Assembly: GCF_016858125.1 (NCBI RefSeq) | Contig: NZ_CP064781.1 | Span: 3,171,501 to 3,235,500 of the forward strand | Reading direction: 5' to 3' | DNA length: 64,000 nt | DNA from: Azospira restricta | GTDB taxonomy: Bacteria; Pseudomonadota; Gammaproteobacteria; Burkholderiales; Rhodocyclaceae | Part shown: piece by piece, positions 8,528-20,558 of the stretch | How positions within the stretch are numbered: the first letter of the stretch is position 1 | How the letters are laid out: the number at the start of each line of letters is the position of its first letter | Program-made: the position numbers and the translations under genes | Notes under the pieces: generated by a model | What the model saw: the letters and a program-made list of their open reading frames with translations, nothing else | Database searches by the model: none | Told to the model about the DNA's origin: nothing

Positions 8528-9322
8528 CTACCGATACGTCGTCACCATCCGCCGATACGCCGGCGTCGCCTGCACGTCGCGGATGGCGTCGAAGAAGGCT
8601 TCGGCGAGTTCCGGGTGCCGCTGGTAGAACGGTTTCGCGACGATCAGGAAGTAGTGCTTGTCCTGCAGCGGCAACGGCAGTTTTTCGATCTCGACGAACT
8701 CGGCCCGGTGCTCGGCGAGGAATTCGTCGCCGATGCCTTCGATCTCGACGTAGGCGGCGATGCGGCCGCTCTTCAGCTTGTCCATGTTGCTGCGCACGCC
8801 CGGCGCTTCCTCGACGGCGGCGCCGAGCCGCTTCAGGTCGTCGGCGACCGCGTTCCCCGCCAGCGTGCCGAGCGGCTTGCCGACGTTGCTCAGCGTCTGG
8901 CCGTCCCAGCCGATCCCGGCACCCTTCGGGGCGTAGATCGCGTAGCGGTTGCGATAGATCGCGCGGCCGGTGTCGAGCCTGCCGGCGCGGGTCGGGTACA
9001 CCGCGTAGCGCGTCCGCTCTTCGGTGTAGCTGGCATGGAAGGTGGCGTCGACGTAGCCGTTTTCGAGCAGGTACAGGCAGCGCTTCCACGGCACGCGCGT
9101 GAACTCGAGGCGGACCCCCACCTTGTCGGCGGCCAGGCGCAGCAACTCGACCGAGATTCCCGGCTTGTCGTCGGGAACGGCCGCACCGTGGCCGAGGATG
9201 CGCGGCGGGTTCTCGGTTTCCGGATAGGCCACGCGCAGCACGGTGTCGGCCGCCGCCGGCACGGCCAGCGCGAGCGCCAGCACCGCCAGCGCGCGGCGCA
9301 GCCAGCGGACGGGACCGTGCAT
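8528..9322 (-). CDS. periplasmic solute-binding protein, family 3
   Basis: A 264-aa protein from ATG 9322, with a signal peptide ending near PAAAD; an earlier ATG at 9367 would add 15 residues. The mature part is a family 3 amino-acid-type binding fold (LRVAYPETENPPR; GISVELLRLAADKVG; CLYLLENGYVDATF; YAVYPT; AYVEIEGIGDEF). No ABC permease or ATPase lies nearby. The gene instead follows a hybrid sensor kinase in the same direction after 92 bp, so it may deliver a ligand to that kinase rather than to a transporter. Ligand unknown. Confidence 0.75.
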   Translation of the reverse strand: MHGPVRWLRRALAVLALALAVPAAADTVLRVAYPETENPPRILGHGAAVPDDKPGISVELLRLAADKVGVRLEFTRVPWKRCLYLLENGYVDATFHASYTEERTRYAVYPTRAGRLDTGRAIYRNRYAIYAPKGAGIGWDGQTLSNVGKPLGTLAGNAVADDLKRLGAAVEEAPGVRSNMDKLKSGRIAAYVEIEGIGDEFLAEHRAEFVEIEKLPLPLQDKHYFLIVAKPFYQRHPELAEAFFDAIRDVQATPAYRRMVTTYR

Positions 9323-9414
9323 TGCGGGGCGGGTCGATGCGGGGCGGACAGACGGGTATGAGCTCATGGTCGGGACGGGAAAGGACGATTCGTTGCCGTG
9401 GCGGGGACGGCGCT

Positions 9415-11706
9415 TCAGGTATCGGCGGCGAGGTAGTCGCGCATCGCCACGCCGACGGCCTCCGCCTCGCTGCGGAAGGGCGGCGCCGCAGCGGCGACCG
9501 CGGCGGCGTCGGCCGCCGCGCAGGCGTTCTCCAGCGCCTGCGCATCGCGGCGCAGGCGCTCGGCGCCGACCGAGGCGCTCATGCCCTTGACGCTGTGCGC
9601 CGCCCGGCGGGCGCCGCCGAAGTCGCCGGCGGCCAGCGCGGCGTCGAGGCCGGCCAGCTGCTCGGCGAGATCGTCGAGGAAGGTCGGGACGATCTGCCGG
9701 TAGAGCGCGCGGTCGCCGCCCAGGTTGCGGATCGCCGCCGCGGTGTCGAGCCGCGCCGCCGCGCCGTCCGCCGGCGCCGCCTGCGGCGCCGCCGCCAGCG
9801 ACGGTGGCAGCGGCATCGGGTCGGTGCTGCCGACCAGCCAGTGCAGCAGCGTCGGATACAGCACGTCGGCCTGCAGCGGCTTGGTCAGGTGGTCGTTCAT
9901 GCCGGCCGCGAGGCTGCGCTCGCGGTCGCCGATCAGCGCGTTGGCGGTCATCGCGATCACCGGCAGGCGGTCGAAGCGCGCGTCGGCGCGGATGCGGCGG
10001 GTCGCCTCGTAGCCGTCCATCACCGGCATCTGGCAGTCCATCAGCACGATGTCGAAGCGCTGCCGCTCGAGCGCGGCCAGCGCCTCGATGCCGTTGGTGG
10101 CGAGCGTCGGCTCGATGCCGGCCTTGCGCAGGAAATGCTCGGCGACCTCCTGGTTCAGCGGATTGTCGTCGACGAGGAGCACGCGGCAGCCGGCGAGGCT
10201 GCCGGCGATGGCGATGCCCGCGCGTGCGGCCGGCGCCGGCAGCGCCGAGGCCGGCGCGATGTCGCAGGCGAGCTCGAACCAGAAGGTGCTGCCGGCGCCC
10301 GGCGTGCTGACGACGCCGATCTCGCCGCCCATCAGTTCGACCAGCCGCCGCGAGATCGCCAGCCCGAGGCCGGTGCCGCCGTAGAGGCGCGTCGTCGAGC
10401 CGTCGGCCTGGACGAAGGACTGGAACAGCTTCGCCTGCGCGTCCGGCGCGATGCCGATGCCGGTGTCGCGCACCGTGAAGCGCAGGCGGATGCGGCCGTC
10501 CGTGGCGCCCGCGAGCGGCGCGAAGCTGGCGACGACCTCGCCGCGCGGGGTGAACTTGAGCGCGTTGCCGACCAGGTTCAGCATCACCTGGCGCAGGCGC
10601 AGCGGATCGCCCCACAGCGCCGGCGGCAGCCCGGCCGCGGGGTCGATGCGGAAGTGCAAGCCCTTGTCCGCCGCCACCGCAGCGAAGAAGTCGGCGAGGT
10701 CGGCGGCGAGCGCCCGCGGGTCGAAGGCGACGCGCTCGATGTCGAGCTTGCCGGCCTCGATTTTCGAGAAATCGAGGATGTCGTTGATGATCGCCAGCAG
10801 GTTTTCGGCGGCGCCGTGCACCTTCTCGATGTAGTTGCGCTGTGCGGCGTCGAGCGGCGTCTGCAGGGCCAGGTGCGACATGCCGATGATCGCGTTCATC
10901 GGCGTCCGGATCTCGTGCGACATGTTGGCGAGGAAGGCCGACTTGGCGCGCGTTCCCTCCTCGGCGACCTCCTTCGCCTGGCGCAGCTCCGCCTCGTGCG
11001 CGGCAGCCTCGTCGGTAATCCGGCGCACGACCCGGTTGAAGCCCTCGGTCAGCTCGCCGATTTCGCGGTACGGACTGGGCGGCAGTTCGCCGGCGGCCTC
11101 GCGCCGGCCGCCGCTGCGCCGCGCCTCGGCGAACAGGGCGTCGCGCAGCTCGCCGAGCGGGCCGAAGATCGTGCGCAGGCTGACGAACATCAGCAGGATC
11201 AGCAGTGCGTCGATCGCCAGCACCTCGAGCAGCTTGCGCTGCCAGTTGCGCTGCAGCGTCGCGTCGAACTGCTCGCGGGTGAAGTGGACGACGACGCGGC
11301 CGATCGTCTCCGCCGCGCGCTCGCGGCCGGCCGCATCGCCGCCCGCCAGGCGCGCGATGCCGGCCTCGGCGGCGCTGCCCGGCGGCGCTTCGCCGACGGC
11401 GCCCGCCGGATCGCGGCTGGCGGCGGCGAACGGCCGGCCGCCGACGTCGAAGACCTCGATCGCCGCCACCTCCGGGCGCAGCATCTCGGCTTCCAGGATA
11501 TTGCCGACCGCATCGCGGTTCACGTCCCACAGCGGCGAAGCGAGGCTGCTGGCAAGGCGGCGCACGGTCGCCTGCTGCATCGCGGCGAAGTTCTCGCCCA
11601 GCTCGGCCGTCAGCCGGACCTGGCCGAGCAAGCCGAAGGCCGCGAGCGTCGCCGTCGTCAGCGCGACGAAGAGCATGGAAAGGCGGAATTGCAGCGAGCG
11701 GGCCAT
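9415..11706 (-). CDS. hybrid sensor kinase (HisKA-HATPase-REC-HPt)
   Basis: A 763-aa tripartite kinase of the BarA type. Order: membrane helix (about 9-30), periplasmic region, second helix (about 161-178), HAMP-like linker, HisKA with H264 in SHEIRTPMN, HATPase ([24 protein letters not shown]), a receiver domain with [11 protein letters not shown], and a C-terminal HPt with HSVKGMS. The phosphorelay would need an external response regulator, and none is adjacent. It precedes the solute-binding protein in one transcription unit. Domain reading is firm; signal and target are unknown. Confidence 0.9.
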   Translation of the reverse strand: MARSLQFRLSMLFVALTTATLAAFGLLGQVRLTAELGENFAAMQQATVRRLASSLASPLWDVNRDAVGNILEAEMLRPEVAAIEVFDVGGRPFAAASRDPAGAVGEAPPGSAAEAGIARLAGGDAAGRERAAETIGRVVVHFTREQFDATLQRNWQRKLLEVLAIDALLILLMFVSLRTIFGPLGELRDALFAEARRSGGRREAAGELPPSPYREIGELTEGFNRVVRRITDEAAAHEAELRQAKEVAEEGTRAKSAFLANMSHEIRTPMNAIIGMSHLALQTPLDAAQRNYIEKVHGAAENLLAIINDILDFSKIEAGKLDIERVAFDPRALAADLADFFAAVAADKGLHFRIDPAAGLPPALWGDPLRLRQVMLNLVGNALKFTPRGEVVASFAPLAGATDGRIRLRFTVRDTGIGIAPDAQAKLFQSFVQADGSTTRLYGGTGLGLAISRRLVELMGGEIGVVSTPGAGSTFWFELACDIAPASALPAPAARAGIAIAGSLAGCRVLLVDDNPLNQEVAEHFLRKAGIEPTLATNGIEALAALERQRFDIVLMDCQMPVMDGYEATRRIRADARFDRLPVIAMTANALIGDRERSLAAGMNDHLTKPLQADVLYPTLLHWLVGSTDPMPLPPSLAAAPQAAPADGAAARLDTAAAIRNLGGDRALYRQIVPTFLDDLAEQLAGLDAALAAGDFGGARRAAHSVKGMSASVGAERLRRDAQALENACAAADAAAVAAAAPPFRSEAEAVGVAMRDYLAADT

Positions 11707-11834
11707 GGCGGGGCGGGCGGTCTCCAGATCGACGTGGCGCCGGGGCCGGCCCCGGCTGCTGCGGCAATTATCGGCGATTCAGCCCTCGCGCGAGCGCATT
11801 TTCTCGCGCCCGCCGCGGAGAACGGAGCGGCGCC

Positions 11835-12599
11835 TCAGCGGCCGGGCTTGGCGCCGCGGCCCTTCCGGCGCTCGCCGTCGCCGACGGCGGCGCCCCGCTC
11901 GGCCGGCAGGTCGATCCCGTCCGCCTGCGCCAGCCACAGCAGCGCGTCGGCGTAGGCCATGAAGCGGCTCAGGTAGTCGGGCGACACGTCGCGCATGCGT
12001 TCCAGCGCGCGCAGCACGAGCAGGTGCGAGTTGAGCGGGCCGGCATTCTCCGGCGCCTGCGCCAGCGCCTCGGCCAGCTGCTGCTCGACGCTGAGTTTCG
12101 ACCAGGTGTTGCGGAAATAGCGCAGCGACTTCAGTTCGGCGGGGGCGGCGACGGCGGCGGAATGCGCTTCGGAAGCGGCGCCGGGGTCGGCCGCAGCCGG
12201 CGTGTGCTGCGCCAGGCGGGCGGCCAGTCCGGCGAGCGGCGTCGGCACGGCCGGGTCGGCCAGCGCGGCGAGGCGGCGGTGCAGCGCGGCGAAGTCGCCG
12301 GCGTCGAACAAGGACTGCAGGGCCGCGGCGGCCTCGGGATGACGCCCGGCTGCCGCGGCCAGCGCAGCGCCGGCGCGATCGCTTGCCGCGTCGAGATGTG
12401 CGGCGAAGTCGGCGAGCGCCTGCGCCAGCCGCGCATCGAGCAGGCGGCGCGCGGCGCCCTGCTGCGCCGCGGCGCGGCGGGCCAGCGCTTCGAGGAAGCG
12501 GAAGCGGACCGGGTCGGCGCGTCCGGCGCCGCGCGCGCGCAGCGCGGCGAGCGGGTCGTCGGCCGTCGGCGCCGGGACGGCCGCGGCGGACTCAGCCAT
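11835..12599 (-). CDS. DUF2894-like cytoplasmic protein, last gene of the motor-like cluster
   Basis: A 254-aa Ala-rich, mostly helical protein without signal peptide or membrane segment. The most distinctive stretch is LKSLRYFRNTWSKLSVEQQ (about residue 160), followed by a conserved-looking helical block ending FMAYADALLWLAQ. The tail is very basic (ERRKGRGAKPGR). The ATG at 12599 overlaps the end of the OmpA-like gene by 8 bp, so they are translationally coupled. I recognise it as the DUF2894 type that accompanies DUF802 and DUF3348 proteins; no function is established. An accessory or cytoplasmic effector of the motor is inference only. Confidence 0.7.
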   Translation of the reverse strand: MAESAAAVPAPTADDPLAALRARGAGRADPVRFRFLEALARRAAAQQGAARRLLDARLAQALADFAAHLDAASDRAGAALAAAAGRHPEAAAALQSLFDAGDFAALHRRLAALADPAVPTPLAGLAARLAQHTPAAADPGAASEAHSAAVAAPAELKSLRYFRNTWSKLSVEQQLAEALAQAPENAGPLNSHLLVLRALERMRDVSPDYLSRFMAYADALLWLAQADGIDLPAERGAAVGDGERRKGRGAKPGR

Positions 12600-13239
12600 G
12601 GCTGTCCGGTTGTGCGCGGGTGCTCTTCGGCACCGGCGCCATCTCGACGCGCCGGTTCTGCGCGCGCCCCTTGGCATCGGCGTTGGAGGCGACCGGCTGC
12701 TCGGCGCCGAAGGCGGCGGCGAAGACCGCGGCGGACGGCATGCCCTCCTCGATCAACGTACGCGTGACGGTCAGCGCGCGCTGCGCGGAGAGCTCCCAGT
12801 TGTCGGCGAACTGGTGGTTGCTGTCGCGCACCGGGCGGTCGTCGGTGAAGCCGCTGACCATCAACAGTTCGTCGCGCGCGGCGAGGTAGGCGGCGAGCGG
12901 CCCGGCGAGGCTCTTCAACAGCTGCCGGCCTTCCGGCTGCAGCTGGTCGGAATTGAGCGCGAAGAGCACGCTGCCGCTGATGCCGATCCGGCCGTTGTTC
13001 AGGGTCACGCGGCCGGAGGCAAGCGGGCCGGCGAGCGCCTTCTCCAGCGCCATGCGCCGCTGTTCCTCCTGCTGCCGCTTGTGGATCTCGGCTTCCAGCG
13101 TGCTGACCAGTTCCATCTGCACGCCGAGCACGCCGACCAGGATGATGACGAAGGCGCCGAGCAGACCCGCCATCAGGTCGCCGAAGACGGCCCACACCGG
13201 CGCCGTCTGCTCGATGCTGCCGTCGATCTCCTCCATCAC
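12592..13239 (-). CDS. MotB/ZorB-like OmpA-domain protein
   Basis: A 215-aa inner-membrane protein. A short cytoplasmic N-terminus leads into a single membrane helix (about 14-40) that carries D21 in FGDLMAGLL, the position and context of the proton-binding Asp of MotB (ADFMTALM). A coiled segment (45-65) is followed by an OmpA/MotB peptidoglycan-binding domain (about 80-200: LFALNSDQL; VSGFTDDRP; SAQRALTVTRTL; NRRVEM). It overlaps the end of the MotA-like gene by 4 bp. The pair therefore has stator-unit architecture. No flagellar genes are nearby, so this is not the flagellar MotB. Confidence 0.82.
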   Translation of the reverse strand: MMEEIDGSIEQTAPVWAVFGDLMAGLLGAFVIILVGVLGVQMELVSTLEAEIHKRQQEEQRRMALEKALAGPLASGRVTLNNGRIGISGSVLFALNSDQLQPEGRQLLKSLAGPLAAYLAARDELLMVSGFTDDRPVRDSNHQFADNWELSAQRALTVTRTLIEEGMPSAAVFAAAFGAEQPVASNADAKGRAQNRRVEMAPVPKSTRAQPDSHG

Positions 13240-15440
13240 GCCACCTCGGCGGCGCGCGCCCTGCCCGAGAGCTGCTGCAGGTCATCGACGACGCGCTGCT
13301 GCGACATGATGCTGAGGTCGATCAGCTCGCGCGCCTGCGCCACGTAGTAGGCGAGCTGCTCGTCGCTGCGCGCCAGCGATTTCTCCAGCGCGCCCTCGAT
13401 GCGGGCGAGGCCGTCGACCATCTTCGCGCTGGTCTCGCCGAACTGCTGCACGGCGCCGGCGAAGGCCTCCGCCAGGCTGGCCACCTCGACCGCGCCGCCG
13501 GCCGTCTGCGCGGCGGCCTCGACCAGCTTCGCCGACTCGGCGCCGGCTTCCTCGGCGAAGCGGCTGCCGGTGCGCTCGAGCGCGGCGGCGGCGGTGGCCA
13601 CCAGCGATTCGATGACGTTGCGCTGTTCGACGGTGGCGGCGTTGATCGCGGCGAGCAGCGTGCCCAGGCCTTCCATGATGCGGCTGCGCTCGTCGAGCAG
13701 CGCGTTGTCCTTGGCGACGCTGTCCGAGAGTTGCTGGCGCAGCGCGCCGATCACCTCGGCGGCGACGCGCGGCGCTTCCGCGGCGGTCTGCATCAGGCGG
13801 GCGATCTCGTCGATGGTCTTGCCGGCCTGCGCCTCGGCATGCGCGGCGATGCCCTGCGCGGTGCTTTCCAGCGTGCGGCAGATCTGTTGCTGCTGCGCCA
13901 GCGTCTGCTCGCCGGCCTGCCGCCACTCGTCGCGCAGCGTCGCGGCCATGCCGTCGAGCGACTGCGCCAGCGCCGCCTGCCGTTCGCCGTCGCGCGCGGC
14001 GAGCTCGCCCTGCAGCGCGCGCAGTTCGCCGATCACCGCGGCGGCGGCGCGCGGCGCCTCGGCGGCGTGCTGCGCGAGGCGGGCGATCTCGGCCAGCGTC
14101 TGGCCGGCCTGCGCCTGCGCCTCGGCGACGACGCCCTGCGCGCTCGTCTCCAGCGTGCGGCAGATCGCCTGCTGCTGCGCCAGCGACTGCTCGCCAGCCT
14201 GCCGCCATTCCTCGCGCAGCGCCGCGGCCATCCCGGCGAGGGACTGCGCCAGTGCCGCCTGGCGCTCGCCGTCGCGCGCGGCGAGGTCCGCCTGCAGCGC
14301 CGCCTGCGCGGCGCCGACGCGCTCGACCAGCGCCGTCGAGCGCTGTTCGAAGCCCTGCGCGAAGCCGTCGAGCGCCTGCCCGAGGCGGACGCTCAGCGCC
14401 TCGTCGCGCTGCTCGTGGCGAGCGAGCGCGCCGCTCCAGGCAGCGGCGACGGCGGCGGCGTTCGCCTCGACGCGGACGGCGAGGCCGTCGAGCTGGGCGG
14501 CGGCGGTCGCCGCCATCCGTTCGTGCAGCATCGTCGTCTCGCGTGCAAGCCCGGCCAGCGTCGCCTCGACCGCCGGCTGGATCGCCGCGCCGGCAACGCG
14601 GGCGGCGTCGCCGAGGCTCGCCTGCAGCGAGCGGTCGACCGACCGCGCGAGCTCGCCATAGGCCGCCTGCGCCTCGCGGTGGAAGCGCTCCTGATCGGCG
14701 AGCAGGCGTTCGTTGAGCTGCGCGTTCTGCTTCTCCAGCTGCGCCATCAGCGTCGCCAGCTGGCCGGCGACGTCGGGCAGCGACTGGCTCTGCGCCTGCA
14801 GCGCCTTGAAGGTTTCCTGGCGTTGGTGCACCAGCGAGAAGGCGCGCAGCTCGCCGGCGATCTTCGCGTCCAGCAGCTGCCCGGCCTGCAGCCGCTCGCG
14901 GCGACACAGCGAGGAGATCAGGCCGAGCATCGCCGAGGCGGCGACGCCGGCGACCGAGGTGCCGAAGGCCAGCCCGAGGCCCTTCACCGGCGCCGCCAGC
15001 GCGGCGCGGATGGTCGGCAGGTCGGTGGTCGTCTCCAGTGCGAGCACGGCGCCGTTCAGCGTGACGACCATGCCGAGGAAGGTGCCGAGCATGCCGAGCA
15101 TGACCAGCAGGCCGACCAGGTAGGGCGTCACCGCCGGCCCGGGCAGCCCGGCGCGCTCGCCTTCGACGCGCAGGCGCACCGCATTCTGCAGCGAGGGATG
15201 CAGCGGCGCCAGCCAGTCGTCGAGGCGGGCGAGCTGGTCCGGGATCGCGGCGAGCGCCGCGGTCAGCGAAGTCGTCGCGTCGTGGAAGCGCTTCAGCTCG
15301 AGCGCGCCGACGACGTAGACGGCACCGATCAGCGCCGTCATCGCCAGCGCCAGCGGATGCGAGCCGAGATAGCCGGCGCCGACCCAGAGGACGGCGACGA
15401 GGCCGGCCGCGAAGGCGGCCATGCAGAGATTCCTGTTCAT
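13236..15440 (-). CDS. MotA/ZorA-like membrane protein with long coiled-coil tail (DUF802 type)
   Basis: A 734-aa protein with four predicted membrane helices (about 8-26, 29-48, 106-128, 155-178). The last two resemble MotA/ExbB channel helices: GMLGTFLGMVV with T120, and GLAFGTSVAGVAASA with T161. More than 500 residues of Ala/Gln/Glu-rich coiled coil follow, including a 94-residue tandem duplication. Length and layout match ZorA of the Zorya defence motor, but the tail belongs to the DUF802 type. Start: ATG 15440 has an AGAGGT SD 11 nt away; ATG 15461, overlapping the DUF3348 stop as TGATG, would add 7 residues. It is the central gene of a four-gene operon. Channel and motor function are inferred. 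Confidence 0.78.
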   Translation of the reverse strand: MNRNLCMAAFAAGLVAVLWVGAGYLGSHPLALAMTALIGAVYVVGALELKRFHDATTSLTAALAAIPDQLARLDDWLAPLHPSLQNAVRLRVEGERAGLPGPAVTPYLVGLLVMLGMLGTFLGMVVTLNGAVLALETTTDLPTIRAALAAPVKGLGLAFGTSVAGVAASAMLGLISSLCRRERLQAGQLLDAKIAGELRAFSLVHQRQETFKALQAQSQSLPDVAGQLATLMAQLEKQNAQLNERLLADQERFHREAQAAYGELARSVDRSLQASLGDAARVAGAAIQPAVEATLAGLARETTMLHERMAATAAAQLDGLAVRVEANAAAVAAAWSGALARHEQRDEALSVRLGQALDGFAQGFEQRSTALVERVGAAQAALQADLAARDGERQAALAQSLAGMAAALREEWRQAGEQSLAQQQAICRTLETSAQGVVAEAQAQAGQTLAEIARLAQHAAEAPRAAAAVIGELRALQGELAARDGERQAALAQSLDGMAATLRDEWRQAGEQTLAQQQQICRTLESTAQGIAAHAEAQAGKTIDEIARLMQTAAEAPRVAAEVIGALRQQLSDSVAKDNALLDERSRIMEGLGTLLAAINAATVEQRNVIESLVATAAAALERTGSRFAEEAGAESAKLVEAAAQTAGGAVEVASLAEAFAGAVQQFGETSAKMVDGLARIEGALEKSLARSDEQLAYYVAQARELIDLSIMSQQRVVDDLQQLSGRARAAEVA
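13737..14282 (-). repeat. 282-bp tandem duplication inside the DUF802 gene
   Basis: Two in-frame copies (14282 to about 14019, and 14000 to about 13737) begin with AARDGERQAALAQSL and end with VIGxLR, offset by exactly 282 bp (94 codons). The copies are close to identical in protein sequence, so the duplication is recent or kept homogeneous. It lengthens the coiled-coil tail by one unit. Confidence 0.85.
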
Positions 15441-15460
15441 TGTTGCTTCGTTACCTCTCA

Positions 15461-16234
15461 TCAAAACGCTGCCGCGGCGGCATCGCCGCCGCCGGCCTCG
15501 ACCAGCCCGAGCAGCGGCTGCAGGCGCAACTCCAGCTCGGCGTGCAGCAGCTGGCGCAGGTCGCCGCAGAAGCGCGCCAGCCAGCCGCCGGGCTGCAGCC
15601 AGCGCGCCGGGTCGTCGCCCGGCGGCGACGCCGCCACGGCCTGCCGCTGCGCCTCGTGCAGGCGCTTGAAATGCTTCTCGAGCAGGAAGGGCACCGCCCC
15701 CAGCTGCTGGCGCTCGCGCTCGGCCAGCGCCTGCTCGAGCGCCGCGTCGAGTGCGGCCAGGCCCGCCAGCGCCGGCGAGCGCGCCGCCAACAGCGCCCGC
15801 GCCCGCGCGCGCAGCGGACCGATCGCCGCCTCCATGTCGCGCTGGTGGGCGACGTAGTAGCGGCGGTAGGGCAGGAAATCGGCCGCCGTGGCTAGCGTCG
15901 CGCCCGGCCCGGGAACGGGCAGGCGAACGCGCGGCCGGCCGGGCTGGCCGGCGCCGTCGGCGGTGTCGGCGGCGATCGCCGCGGCGAGCGCGGCGCGCAC
16001 GCGCGCGACCTCGTCCGCCAGCGCGCCGCCCGCCGGCGGACGAGCGCCGGCCGCGTCCGCCGCGCCGGCGGCGAGCGCGCCGGACAGCGCGATGGCGTCG
16101 CTGAGCTCCAGCCACTGGCCCAGTCTTTCCGCAAGGAATTGTTTCGACTCGGGAACTTCTGCGATGGTCAGTCCGGCGAGGAAGCGGACGAGCGGCGGAC
16201 GGTTGAAACCGGTGCGCGGCAGGAATGTATTCAT
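15461..16234 (-). CDS. DUF3348-like protein, first gene of the motor-like cluster
   Basis: A 257-aa soluble protein without signal peptide. The N-terminus (MNTFLPRTGFNRPPLVRFLAG) and the following helical block (FLAERLGQWLELSDAIAL) are typical of the DUF3348 family. The middle is Arg/Ala-rich and the C-terminal half helical (FLPYRRYYVAHQRDMEAAI; FLLEKHFKRLHEAQR). Its TGA overlaps the ATG at 15461 of the DUF802 gene by one base, indicating coupling. Family proteins are known only by co-occurrence with DUF802 and OmpA-like genes. The function is unknown; a cytoplasmic partner for the MotA-like tail is a guess. Confidence 0.72.
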   Translation of the reverse strand: MNTFLPRTGFNRPPLVRFLAGLTIAEVPESKQFLAERLGQWLELSDAIALSGALAAGAADAAGARPPAGGALADEVARVRAALAAAIAADTADGAGQPGRPRVRLPVPGPGATLATAADFLPYRRYYVAHQRDMEAAIGPLRARARALLAARSPALAGLAALDAALEQALAERERQQLGAVPFLLEKHFKRLHEAQRQAVAASPPGDDPARWLQPGGWLARFCGDLRQLLHAELELRLQPLLGLVEAGGGDAAAAAF

Positions 16235-16327
16235 GCCGTGATGTACTGCAAATAACCCTAGAGGGCGCGCAGGCTACACCAAAGTGGCGCTCAGGTCAGC
16301 ACTTTTTTTCATGCCGAACGCATGAAG

Positions 16328-18238
<1,911 letters not shown>

Positions 18239-18302
18239 GCCCGTGAAAAGCCGCTGCCCGCGGGCCTTTGCGATGCGCCGACCGCTCCATCGCGGAGCAG
18301 TT

Positions 18303-18328
18303 GTTGCGCAATTGATCAACAGCGCAAC
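18303..18328. promoter_or_regulatory. inverted repeat, probable activator (UAS) site
   Basis: GTTGCGC and GCGCAAC form a perfect inverted repeat with a 12-nt spacer, about 80-105 bp upstream of the sigma-54 promoter at 18409. That is the usual distance for an enhancer-binding protein site. It lies between the AcoR-like gene and the aldehyde dehydrogenase gene. Confidence 0.6.
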
Positions 18329-18408
18329 GGCATAAACGCCGGCCGGGGCGCCGCGAATTCCGCCCAATCCCTTGCGCCGCAAGCCTTTGCGGCCGACCGC
18401 CCGGGGCC

Positions 18409-18423
18409 TGGCACGGGCCGTGC
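18409..18423 (+). promoter_or_regulatory. sigma-54 promoter of the aldehyde dehydrogenase operon
   Basis: TGGCACG-GGCC-GTGC: the -24 half is a perfect consensus match, the -12 half differs only at the first base (TTGC expected), and GG to GC spacing is 12 bp. Transcription would start near 18435, about 95 nt before the ATG. Confidence 0.75.
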
Positions 18424-18529
18424 CTGCAGAGGCGTGAGTCGTCCGGGTCGTCGCCGGGTGGTAGCGGCGGCGGCTCGGCGACCCTGAACGCGGGTAATGC
18501 CCACCATCACAGAGTAACGAGGAGACGAC

Positions 18530-20050
<1,521 letters not shown>

Positions 20051-20127
20051 CTTTTGTGCAGCGGGCGGCGGCCCTCGTTGCTGGGGCCGGCCGCCATCTC
20101 CTCCTCTTGCTTACTGCGAGCAAGTTC

Positions 20128-20162
20128 GGGGCGGAAAGCCCGCTTTCCGCCCCCGTTTTTTC
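20128..20162 (+). terminator. strong hairpin plus T-tract between aldehyde dehydrogenase and DUF779 genes
   Basis: GGGGCGGAAAGC / GCTTTCCGCCCC is a perfect 12-bp stem with a tiny loop, followed by G and seven T's (20156-20162). The SD of the DUF779 gene (CCGGAG) begins immediately after the T-tract. It should end most transcripts after the dehydrogenase gene and let a minority read through. Confidence 0.85.
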
Positions 20163-20173
20163 CGGAGCCGATC

Positions 20174-20533
20174 ATGGTCGATAAGGTCGTCGCCACGCCC
20201 GCCGCGCTGGAACTGATCGAACGCCTGAAGGCGAAGCACGGCCCGCTCTTCTTCCACCAGTCCGGCGGCTGCTGCGACAACAGCGCGGCCAACTGCTACC
20301 TGCCCGGCGAACTGACCATCGGCACCGGCGACGAATACCTCGGCGACATCGGCGGCTGCCCGTTCTACATCAGCAAGTCGCAGTACGCCTACTGGAAGCA
20401 CACGCAGCTGATCATCGACGTGATCGACGGCCACGGCGGCACCTTCTCGCTCGAAGGCCCGGAAGGCAAGGCCTTCCACACCCGCTCGCGGCTCTTTACC
20501 GACGCCGAACTCGCCGAGCTCGGCTTCCTCTGA
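20174..20533 (+). CDS. DUF779 protein, aldehyde-dehydrogenase associated
   Basis: A 119-aa cytosolic protein of the DUF779 family, which commonly accompanies ExaC/AcoD-type aldehyde dehydrogenases. Cys-rich motifs stand out: SGGCCDNSAANC (residues about 31-42) and GGCPFYIS (about 57-64), suggesting metal or thiol chemistry. The C-terminus ends LFTDAELAELGFL. The ATG at 20174 has GGAG at good spacing. A strong terminator hairpin sits directly upstream, so expression is probably sub-stoichiometric to the dehydrogenase. Biochemical function is unknown. Confidence 0.85.
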   Translation: MVDKVVATPAALELIERLKAKHGPLFFHQSGGCCDNSAANCYLPGELTIGTGDEYLGDIGGCPFYISKSQYAYWKHTQLIIDVIDGHGGTFSLEGPEGKAFHTRSRLFTDAELAELGFL

Positions 20534-20558
20534 CCTCTACCGCAACCAAGGATTTGCC

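Noticed and set aside
13731-15857. 708-codon open frame antisense to the DUF802 gene
   Set aside because: Arises from the repetitive GC-rich coding sequence on the other strand; no SD or recognisable domain.
11835-16234. Complete Zorya defence system
   Set aside because: ZorC/ZorD/ZorE-type genes are absent, and DUF3348/DUF2894 partners are not part of described Zorya types; only the motor architecture is shared.
16311-16325. Hairpin (TTCATGC / GCATGAA) as terminator of the AcoR-like gene
   Set aside because: On the minus strand it is followed by A's rather than T's, so it does not fit an intrinsic terminator for that gene.
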